The notes under the pieces are model-generated. The model saw only the letters and a program-made list of their open reading frames with translations, had not been told where the DNA came from and searched no databases. Position numbers and translations under genes: made by a program. Positions 32,901-44,900 of a stretch of DNA of 62,000 nucleotides are shown in pieces. This stretch comes from Cryptomeria japonica (Eukaryota > Streptophyta > Pinopsida > Cupressales > Cupressaceae). The stretch lies in the NCBI RefSeq assembly GCF_030272615.1, contig NC_081411.1, positions 833,766,136 through 833,828,135 on the forward strand. Reading direction: 5' to 3'. Each line of letters opens with the position of its first letter. Position 1 is the first letter of the stretch.

Positions 32901-35900
32901 TTACCTAAATCATATTGCCAGGGACTTGAGAGTGGGGAATGTAAATTTCTCTGTCCATACCATAGATTGAACATATCTATCCCAATCATCGGTACCCTAT
33001 CATTCGCCAAGTGCTATGCTTTATCGGTCAACCCTTCTCCTAGGGTTTTACCATGAACAAATTTCTGCCCTTGGTACTTATCATTTGTCGAGGGCTTTAA
33101 TTGATCGAGAAAATCATCAAAAAGATTACTCTTCAAATATTCAGTCTGCCCTAAATGTTTTCGTGAGGGAGCCATCTTACCAAACTAGGGTTTCTATCAC
33201 TTGACCACAAAAGGAAAAATAAACTAGGATTCAACACAAAAACCTCAAGAGCAGCCCAGAAATATGCGAATTCTTATCAAATTCTGAGTCCTAGAACAAT
33301 TTGTGAGATTTTCCCTATAATTACCCACACAATTCACACCTCAATTAGCCAACATGTCTTTGTTATAAATAGAGAAATTTTGTTCAATATCCTTGAATTG
33401 CGTACCCTCATATGCTATGGGATGTTTATTATGCATCAAAACAGCCCCAATGCCTTCCCCTAAAGCATCACATTCTAGAACAAAAGGAAGTGAGAAATTT
33501 GGAATTGTCAAACTCATTACCTCCTTAAGTTTGTCAAAAGCTTACTGGGTTGTTGTACTCCAAGAGAACGCTCCTTTCTTTGTCAAATTTGTCAAGGGTG
33601 CTGCAAGTTGCAAAAATCCTTTCACAAATCTTCTATAATAGCTACAAAGTCGCACAAATCCTCTTAGATGTGTCAAATTCCTTGGCCTGGCCAATCTTGG
33701 ATTGTGTTGATCTTCTCCTCATCCACAATAACACCTTGTGCACTAATCTTAAATTTCAATCAACCCAAACTCACATTTGGAGACTTTGGCATAGAAGGAA
33801 TGTTGCTCAAGTATGCCAAGCCCCTCATCTAAATGCTTCAAATGATACTCCCATGTCTTGCTATAAATCAAAATGTCATCAAAGAAAATCAATACAAATT
33901 TTCTCAATTGTAGAATGAATACATGATTCATGCATGATTGGAAGATTGCGAGTGCACTGGTTACGCCAGATGGCATGACCAAGAACTCATAATACCCATA
34001 ATGGCACCTGAAAGTTGTTTTGTGCACATCTTCATAACCTTACCTTAATTTGCTGGTACCCTAAATGCAAATCAATCTTGGCAAAATACTTGACTCCATG
34101 AAGCTCATCGATCAGCGATTCTTGAAGGTTCTTTTATTGAGTGCTCTATAATCGATACACATCCTCATAGTCCCATCCTTCTTCTTGACCAAAATTATAG
34201 ATGATGCGAATGGGATAGAGCTAGGCCTTATATGCCCCATATCCAACAAATCCTTGATCACCTTCTCAATCTCTTCCTTATATACCCTATGATGATGATA
34301 TGAAGTAGTCATGAATTATATGTCGAAAACCTCTATCCAATGGTAGTCTAGGATGAATGTCTTTGAAAACCCTGCTATGCTTGTCCAAAACAGACTAAAT
34401 TTCCACATTGTAAGATCTCTCATCCTCTAAAGGACATGTCTATAATCAAGCATTTAGCTGCCCATGCCACTTGATCTTTGTGAAAAGCTCGCTCTATACT
34501 CTTGGCTGAAACTGTCATGGGTCCACTATTAGATAGACCATGTAGAACTATCTTCTTCCCATTGTGTTGGAATGATAATTCCATCATTCAATAACTCTGT
34601 ACATCTTTATAAAATGAGTACAACCATTGCACTTCTATAAGCACTTATGTATCCCCCATACTGATAACATGGAAATCATCTTTCATCTTATACTCTCCCA
34701 TAGTAAACTCCATGTGCAGATTTTTCTTATTACAAGGAAGAATCCACCCACTAGCAATTGTAACATCAAACCCTTCAAAATCCTTCGTCTTTAATCCCAA
34801 TCTATTCACTAGTCCTTCATTAATGTAATTATGAGTAGCCCCACTATCAATAAGAATTGTTACCTTTTGCCAACTCAAGACTCCTCTAACCCAGAAAGCA
34901 TCATATCGTGGTGCCCCTGAAATATCTACAAGTGTACCTATTCAATGCTCTCCTCCTTGGTGCTCATACTCAACTTCTTCTACCTCATTTTCAAGTGCTC
35001 ATCATTTTATGTGTCCTCGTCCAAAAACGTCTCTATGTAATGTATTTGTCCTTTCCCCAAACACCTATGTCCTCGTTGCCACAGCTCTCAACATGTTAAG
35101 TATAGCTTCTTCCTTTGTAGTTCACTCTAATTTCTTGGACACCTCTGCTTGACTTGGCTTGGTATATGAAGCCTTGGGAGGCAGTACATCCTTCTGGAAA
35201 GGTCTCTTGGGCAAAATAGGAGGTACTTTCTGGAAGTAGAATCCGTCCTTAATTACTAAATCCTCCTAATAAAGAGCTCTCTTGGATCGAATGCCCTTAC
35301 TAAACCTTTGAAAGGTTCAGCTAAGTCTTCTACAAATAGAACTATAAGTCTCATTTACGACAAATCTAAAATTATCACTGCAAGCCTCTAAAATTCTACT
35401 ACATAGTCTTCCACCTGGCCCTCTTGCTTCAGCTGTGCTAATTCCCTAAAATAAATTTCTGGATTCCTTCTATCAAATCTCTCTATCAATCTTTGGTTGA
35501 AGTCTTCCAAAGAGGTTATTGAGTCATGCCCTTGAGTTATTATGCCATGATAGAACCATTCCTGAGCTATCCCCTCAAGATACAAGGCAGCAAATTTGAT
35601 AGCCTCTTCTTCAAACATTGGATTCAAGGAGAAATATGTGTCTAATTTCTGCAACCAAGCCCTTGCTGATGAGTTACCAGATCTATCAAAAGTTGATATG
35701 GTAATCTTTCCCAAACAGTGTTGAATGTCTTTCCTCTCTTCAAACCTTCTCCTCCTATGGCCCCAACGTTTTATTCATTTCATAGAAGTTCCTAAAAGTC
35801 AAATCTCTACGTATGACAGGGCTTAAGGCATAGTATGCATCATGAAATCCTGTCATTGTATCCTCCGATTCAAATTGTTCTTCCTCAGTGAGGCCTTCTC

Positions 35901-38900
35901 ACCACCATAACTGCTCCCCTCTACTCCATTTTGTATAGATTTACCAGTACTCAGCTGCTGACTCAATCCTTTTAAAAGATGGACCGTTTCCCCCATAGCA
36001 TCTCTTCTGCTGATAACCATTTCTTAGGTCTCCTTCATGAATTCATACCACTGAAAGATACCAAACAAAATTTGCACGCAGATTTCATCAAGAGATTACA
36101 GACAGATAATGAACATACAGACTGCTCACACAGAGTTCTCACTAAGATTTATCTCAATAGATTTAACCAAAAATCTGACATACAGTATATCAAACAATTT
36201 ATCCACACAGAGTTCTCACTAAGATTTATCTCAATAGATTTAACCAAAATTCTGACATAAAGTATATCAAACAATTTATCAGATTGTGCATCAGAAGTTC
36301 ATACTCTGAAATCCATACTGTAGTTATCTCCAGCTAGCCCATGGAAACTGACAAGTTCGATTAGAGTGTGCCTTAAAGGAGCACAATCAACAACTACTTT
36401 AGAGTGCAGTCTCCATGGGTCCCTTATCGCAAATGAATCTCAGATATGCATACTTATTTGCCTATTGGTGATGACTCAGTAAATCAGACTCCAAGTGACC
36501 CCTCGCCTTCCTTACTTCAGATATATATCTAGCGCTATCCTTACTCAGGTCGAACTTGATATAGGTGCCTTTGCAATGGCGTCGAATATCTGAGTGGCAC
36601 ACTTCTAGTTTGCGACTCTGTAGGCAGATGTCGATTTAGACAACTTTGGTGATAGGAGACTTTCCTGTGTTCACAGAACCTTCCCAATAGTTGTGTACTC
36701 CTTCATATCTTCCTTAGTGCTAAATTCCTCCAAGTAAAGTGGATGGATTTGGTCTCAGAAAAAATACTTGGCGCTTAGAAATCAGTGGGCAATAGTAGGG
36801 GGATTCGTCCTACCTTGCAAAGTCTACCATCGTGCACAAATGCATTCACTCAAATCATCTAAAGCATGAAAACGGTCGAGCCTTCTTGCCTCTTAAATAG
36901 CCAAATGCCAACTTCTCAAAGAATGTCGGCCTTACGAGAAAACCGACCTGGAGTTGGTCATCAAGTAGGACAAAATATAAAATTACTATTTATTTATTTA
37001 ATAACATTATTATATTATTTGTGACCTTTATTAATATTATTAGTTCTTAATAAAATAGTGTTAATAAAACACTTTATTTAAAACTGCAAATTTCCAGATT
37101 TGATTGTTCAGTTGGAGACATGGCAGATTGAGGTATTTAAGGGAATTTCTGAACTCTTTGTTAAAGACAAATTTCAGATTGGTTTTATTAGGGAGTTTCA
37201 GGCAAGCTTATTTGAACATCATACATTGTGAAGTGTTATGTTTAATGGTTAATATTCCTTGACACCATTCATGGGAGAATACTTATGAAGGCGGTCAATA
37301 ATATGGCTGTGGTAGACATGTGAACCAAACAGAGGTCGATTTATTTTTGTATGTGTTCTTGCTGGAGACAATAAAGAAGGACGTTTAGAATCCCTGGCAG
37401 CCGTTCGTGGTGAAAGATTAAGTGCTGAGATAGGTCATGGATTTATTTCATATTTGACCCTATTTGGGCAATATATCTCCTCTTTGCTGGGAGAGAATGC
37501 TTCCCAAGCTCTAGCCGCAGGTCTGCAAAGAATGGCATGAGGGTTTGAAATATTTTTATGGGCGTATGACGGTAGGAAATCTCTCTATAGTACTGGACCT
37601 GAGTTCTTCCTGGATGCTGGGAGTTGTTTGACAGTTTTCCGGATTAATTTGTAGCAGAGACAAAACGTGGGTTTAGAAGGGAAGCAAAGACAAGGTCTGA
37701 ACAGTGGGACAGCAGTTGAACCATCCTTGGTGTGGAGAAAATTATCATGACCAGATTTGATTCTGAGCAGTGCTATTGATGTATGTTTTCTGTTATCATA
37801 TTCCTATTCATATTCAAGTAGCTGTGATGTATTCCAGATATGTGCAAGAATACCACTTTCAATTAAGAGGTCAGTCTTTGAATAATTTAGTGTCATGTTA
37901 TTCTTCTATCTGCTGTTCATACATTGATATTTCAATGAATGTATTAGTTAATCCTGGTCATTCCTAATGCATGCCATCAAAATAAATTATATGTTGCAAA
38001 CAATATATCTAACCAGGACAAGCAAAACATTTGAGAAAATCACTCAGTGAAAGATTGCAAAAAATTGGGGTGAAAATCTGTAGGGGATTTTACACATTTA
38101 AACAATGTATCTATTTGTTTCCCTGCAATGCTGGACAAAAAAATTGAGGAGCCCTCTGAGCACACTTCTTGTGCATCGACACATTTTAAACAGGAAAAAC
38201 CTCTGTAGACAGCATTGATTCCAAACACTTTTCTTTCAATAACCACTTCTCCAGCTAAATGCATTTGTTTTGTAAGTAAAGAGATGATGTCTGTTAGGGA
38301 GAAAATCTGATGGTAAGAAGAAAGGAGAAAACTTCCCACGCTTTGACACCATTACAAATATAGATACTCAGTAGTAGCATTGGAGGGCACATTTGATATC
38401 ATTCCAGATATAGTTACTCGGAGTCAGCATTATCATTGGAAGGACACACCAATCAATTCAAGTGGATGAACACAGAAGTTGACCATGGTGAGCTTATGTG
38501 GAAATCAGATCTAGTTCAAGCAGTCACAATCCAAGAAACACTATTGTGCCTAGAATTCATTCTGGAATGTGCAAAGTTTAATCAGACATGACAAGGAAAA
38601 CATTAACAGGAAACCAAAAATTAACAAGGAGGTGCATTATGCCTTGAACCTTATTATTTTAGATATGTCTTTAATCTTTCAAGCCAAATCTTGGTTGTCA
38701 CTGTACCAATGAAAGGGGGAAGGATGTGTATATCAATAACCCAATATCTGCTAGAAAGTATACAAAGTTACAAGAAACATCACTTACATAAAGCTGACCG
38801 ATATTACCTAAACCAGATAACAAATGTGGCATTTGGTAATAGAGAACAAATGAGGAAGAAGCTACTTGCATAATAAATTCAAACAAAACAATTAAATGAC

Positions 38901-41900
38901 GACAGCAGTCAGTAGACAAACCAAGCTAGCTACATTTATCTTGTGTGGTGTAATTTTGTTGTTTCTAAAAACTTTTAAGTCATTGCAAATAATATGCAAT
39001 TGGTGTGCCCAAAACATGGAGTATGTAAAATATAAAACAATACAAAGTTCTCACAGATATTCATCTGCCACAATAAAAATCCCCTTCTCTTAATCACAAT
39101 GTATGTTATATAGAAACAAGGTGAAGTTGAGAAATCGTGCAACCTTGCTAGTTCTGAGCAGAATTGTGACACTCCCTCCGTGGCCAGCTGATAAACAACT
39201 CCTAATGAAATACTGAGATGATAAATAGGTACAACCTTGCATCTTATGTTAGAAAAAGTGTCTTAACCTTGCTCCTAATGTCAAGATAACAAAAAACACA
39301 ATTTCAAGCTATAAAGACAAAACAAAACAAAACAAAAAACAATCAATTTCTAGGCTATAGAGATTGTTTTTGGCCAAAATAATATACCAAGTTGTTCAGC
39401 ATCGATTCCCAAATGCCCAACATGTCCTAGATCAAAAGTTATGACCTTTGGAAGTTGGGCCTCCCACATTGGAAATGTAAAAAACATCTATGACATGTAA
39501 AAAATTTGTAAGAGTAAGTCACACTTGTTGACCAACTTATAACGTGTTATAACCCATTACAAGGCATCTTTAAATGGAGATAACAGAGCCAAAATGGAAA
39601 ACCCAAGTTGGTGAGTGGATTATAACAAACTTATGGCGAGTGGAAGGAATGTGCTATTTTGAGCCTATGACTCATCTTGGGGTTTGGGTGTTGGACATTT
39701 AACTAGGGATTTGGATGCCACATTTTGGGTGATTTTAGCTCATAGTTTCCTAATTACCATTTGATGGTTTCATGCATTTCCTCTCCTATTTATTAGGTGC
39801 TTGAGATAGAGGTTTTGATTGTGAGATTTGTATATGTTGTTATGCTGCCAGAATTACACTAGATCTCTAGTTGGTGATAGTCCTGTAAAGGTTTAGACTC
39901 TACAATTGAATTGTAACATTTGATAATTGGAAAATACATTGAGTTGCTTCGGAATATGGAATTTTTCTCCTAAAAGGGCTTTCCCCATGTAAATCACCAT
40001 GTTATGGATATTGCTTTTGTGTTCATTTCCTTGTAATTGTATAATTAATTATATTTTTGCACACACCTCCTCTCATAGTGTAGGAAGCATATTTCTGCAC
40101 CTCTGCTTCCATTTATCTTATAGCCCAAATTACCAGTCTGAATCCTAACAGGATGTTTTTTAGGTTGGCACTTGTACTAGTGGTCGTCTCCTCTGTGAAG
40201 ACCCTCAAAATAATTCCTTAAAATCTCACATTTGAGCACACAGTTCTGATTTGCCACAACTTATATATGCTACTGTAGTAGTTTCAGATTGCAGAGTCTA
40301 TTATTTGATACATTCAATAATGGATATGACAATGATATTCAATGTATAAAAATGAACATAAATTTAGTCATGTATTGAAAATCAAGTATCTCTCTGCCTT
40401 CTTACTGCAACAAAAATGAGACTCAGAAATATTTATGACAGCAAATACCAAATATGTAATTTACTAGAATAATGATTATGCGATCCTTACAAGATAATTT
40501 GGTGCAATTAGGAACAGTAAAGGTTTGCGCTTGAAGGCGCAAACTTTATAGTCGACACTATCCGTCCAAACGCAGTCCCATGCTGAATAGCACTAAGGCA
40601 CTTTGGAAAAAATGAGTCTGTCAATAGACACACCAGCAATATGAGCTCCACACCAGAATAAGGGATACTGCTCAGAAATTCCTTACCTGCAATCCTAGAG
40701 GTGATGCTTCTTCATTCCCACAAAGAGACTTTAATAATACTGGCTCCAAGTTCAGATAACTGCCCAACCCGCATAAGTAAACTCCTGTCACATGAACCTA
40801 CAAACAGAAGTTTGCGCCGAAGAATAGCCACGATAAGTTTATTCTTGTCACTGGTAGCAAAACTATAATCGCTGGATATAATCCTTCATGGCTTTGTTGG
40901 AGTTGGTTCAATAAGTCATTTACGGCACACAGACATTAAACCTTATTCTCCAGTCGTTAGATATATAGACCAGAATAACACAAACATAGCCTTCCGCAAA
41001 GACTGCAATGTCCTGATAATGAACAGCTCAAATAATTGAAACTTATATTGGCACTTTATTGAATCGGCTCTTTCAAATATTTCACACTATCAACCAAGCC
41101 ACGATTATAATAGTAATCACTAATATGAAATGCAATATCGAACTCCCTAGTAATATAGCCCTTGTGCTTAGATTCGCTAATAAATAAATTTATTCCTGAT
41201 AGCAAAGTTCAACACGAAATATTTACTTCGGACAATAGGCTCGACATTAAAATATTTCCCTTATTTTCTCATGCCGGTGCTAAAACAAGGATCAGGCCCC
41301 ACTTACAAAAATAAGCCAAGCTTCTGAAATGCATCATTGTAAATAAAGATTATATGTACCAAACTCAGACAGACGGCTATTGACCTCCGCGCCAAATATA
41401 TCTGAGATGCATATATTCAAGCCTTAGAACTTATAAAATTCAGAATATAATAACTTTATTCCCAAGCAAGAAATATATGCAAACATCTTTATTTCTGAAA
41501 CAAACTTTTGATCCTTACAAATTTGTCTCCAATGGAGACTTCACAAATTTGCCCAGCTGTGAACTCTGTCATAAATCCACTCCCAGGAAGAGTCAGGTTT
41601 TCGTCCAACCCTTCTAATCAACTGAAGGTTTCTGTCCTCAACTTCTCATAAACCATCATATCAAATCCAAAAGCATACTTTGCTACATCCCCAAGAACCT
41701 TCTTAAAAGACCTCCAGGAAACATCTAGAATATTAGGCCAACTTCAATATTTGTCATAACTGGAGAAATTTATTTAATAAAGTGACTAATTTTATTATTT
41801 TATTATGTTCACTTTATTTTATAATTAAATTAATCAATTAAAATCATCCCTTTTGGAAAAATATCAATTTCTGGACAGCTTAATTAATTAATTTAATTAA

Positions 41901-44900
41901 GTCACTTTTATAAAAATTTGGGGACATAACATCCTCAACATTTCAACATATCATTTTAAATCGTGCAAGTACATAGATCAAGATTGTGTGGATGAGGATG
42001 CCTGCAAATGAGTGTGTGCCTAGACTTTGGTGGCAGATGCTGCAGCTAAGTGGATGGAGCATGATAAGAACCCCCAACTGTACAAAAATTGTTAGAGTTG
42101 TGCATGATTTTGACATAGTTTATGTGTTGTCCTCTAAGCATGCACTCAACATTCTCTAACGTTCTCGAGAGATGATGTTCCCTATTGTGTCACTGCTCGG
42201 TTAAGGAAACTCGGTCTGGATTCATTGTAGTGTGTACCATTTAGCTTAGTGCATGTATTGCCCACCTTTGACAAGTCAAAAAGAATTAGTAATTGGTATA
42301 GCTTATGAGTGTTGTAGTAATCTCAATGATCTAGACCTTCTGCACAAATTTAAAGTATTCTAGATCAAAGCATGTTAGATGTATGGTTGTAGTGTAAGGC
42401 CTCGATTGCTTAACTTTAAATATTGTGTTCATGTCCAAGTGAGGTGGAAGTGAGGCCTCAATTCTTATAAGATGCTCTCCCAATCACCCAAAGGTAAGTT
42501 GTTGGGATGTTCTATTAAGCTCTTGCCTACTGGTAACTACTTAAGTTCACACAAGTCAATCAAACATACTGATAGTATGATGATCAATCATGCTATTCAG
42601 AATCTTTCTAGTGGACCCCTTTTTGAAAGATAAGCTCTTGGTCTCAACAGAAATGAATGTGCTCTTTCATAGCAATATTCCTTTATTCTATACATTATAC
42701 TTCCATGGTCCACAATGACCATTAATTTGGGGTTTGGGGTTTAGGGTTTAAGAGGAGATTCTTAGTCTCAATGTTCACTGTCCTTCCATGGCCAGGACCA
42801 TAAATTTAATGCCTTCATCATCTCATCAATGTTGGGAAGCATTTGGCAGAGTAAGGATTATTCCTCAGGGACACACACAAATAATATTCCTTTCTTTATG
42901 GTCCCAAAACCAAATTGGAAACTCAAAGAAATATAAAACCCTCATATAGATAATTAATTATCAGACTCTGCAGATGCTCCCTAGAAAGTCCCCTTTTCTT
43001 TAACACGAGCATGCCCAAACTTTTCCAGTTTCCTCTAAAATCTCAAGCAACAATCGGATTTCTCAGAAATGACAGGTCCATTATCATTCACCTAGACAAA
43101 TGAAATCTTGTAAATGGCATGTTGAGCAAGGATAGGTAGATTAATGAAGCCACTAGACAACATGGTAACACTCATGTTTAGGATGTTGTCCCTTTTGTGC
43201 CAAAGTCACTAAATGCATATCTCTCACAAATTCTTTCAAAACCGGTGAAATTTTAGACCTCGGGAATTGATTTCATCTTACAGGTCAAACTTGACTCTGC
43301 TAGAATCTGTGACTTTTGCCTATATTCTAATACGAATATCCATTAATCTGGTCTGGCTAGTCAAACAATTTCCTCTTCCCATGTGTTTATGTTGAAGCTT
43401 ACTTCCAAATAGTCTATTACAAACCTCATGTCTTCTAAAGCAGCAGTCTTCCCCCAAGAAATCCCCTCATTCTCTTTTGATTTTGAAAGTTTCAATCCAA
43501 ACATTTCCACAAGTGTTTGGACTTCAGCATCTCAAGTTCATCTTGAAGGAATTTCCAGAAGACAATGAAATTCATCGTCACAATAATTGAGCCAATTTTA
43601 CCAAAAAATAATTGAGATTTGTTACATCCCACTTGTGCCCTAGTTGTTAATATGCAGTGATTACGCCATGATATATGTTTGCCCTAGTGTATTTATGCTA
43701 TACTTGCAAGATGTTTAACGTGCCCTAGTTTCTCAAGTTTAAATTGAATGAATGTGCCCTCGTTTTTCATGTTTAAATTGAATGAATGTGCCTAGATGTT
43801 CATGCATATTTGAATGATGACAACTGTGCTTAGAATGATGATTTGATGAATCGTGATTGATAAATTGATGACTTGATAAGTTAACATTATGACATAATGT
43901 TTTACTTTTGTCAATGATTTATGAAATGTCAAAATAGGACAAGATTTTGATCTAACTGGTTGAATTGGTCAAGTGTGTGCAAGAGATCGTCATCCTCCGC
44001 GAAGGGAGGGAAAGTATCATCAAGTCGAGAGGTAAAGAGAAGAAAGAACTTATGCCATTTGAAACACTAACCCTGAGTCAAGTAGTCTCATGATTGACCT
44101 TGTCAAACTTCGTCAATCGTCACGTCAGATAACCCTAGTTGGTCCGTGCTGAGATTTTAGGGTTCACAACCCTAGGTTATTGATTGTGTTTCAAGGTAAT
44201 TTGTTGTTATTATTATTAAGATATTTTTAATTAATTATTAATTTAATTTTCGTTGTCTCATGTTTTATTGTGTATATATATATTTATATATGTATATATA
44301 TTAATATATATATATCTTATGCAATAACATGTATATGAGAGTACATATACACGACAATATACGTGCTCCCATAGGCACGTTTGCATAAGGTGTATACATT
44401 CATATATATAAATATATGAATATTCTGTATCGAGAACTATATCAAGGACATATATATCTTGGGTCAACTCTTATTGGCGATATTAATAAACTAAGTGTGT
44501 TAGGGGGGAAAACCTTGTTATTTATTTAATTGTCAAAAAAAAAAAACCATCCTCTAGTCGCTAGAGGTATAAGTGGCATGAAGAAATAAAAGTGTTAAAC
44601 AAAACATTTACACCCCCCTTTCATAACGCTATGCACATTATTTATTCTTATTTTATGAGCAAGTTATATTTCTTTTATCGAGCAAACTGAGATAAAGGGA
44701 CTAGCATATTAACAACATTTCATTATTATTTAATATGGAATAAGAAGCTTTGAATATTAAAGAGGGCTTTTGGCATGAGTTTGAGTCTTCATCGAGAAGA
44801 AAACCCACAAGGGATATGGCGTGAGGCAGAGAAGAGAAATTCTCATGACTCTTCTTTAGGCCGTTTGGAAAATAAGCCTGGTTTTAGGGCAATGGATGGG

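Larger units (their letters stand above)
33345..35760 (-). mobile_element. Ty3-Gypsy fragment: gag, PR, RT, partial RNase H
   Basis: Gypsy domains in correct order on the minus strand: gag (about 35388-35740), aspartic protease (34645-34878), RT (33749-34330) and the first third of RNase H (33345-33745). The sequence stops matching just after 'YNKDML' in RNase H. The rest of RNase H and the whole integrase are absent. Frameshifts and stops separate the pieces. Order and spacing indicate one original element truncated at its 3' side. Confidence 0.88.

Noticed and set aside
38722-40155. Possible solo LTR with GGATG flanks ending CTAACA at 40150
   Set aside because: The proposed start (TGTATATC) does not pair with the end, and a 5-mer match over this distance is expected by chance fairly often.
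42726-42750. Telomere-like GGGTTTAGGGTTTA run
   Set aside because: Only one or two imperfect units, so it is not an interstitial telomere array.
44258-44467. 69-codon minus-strand frame rich in Tyr and Ile
   Set aside because: It is a translation of TA-rich microsatellite sequence.
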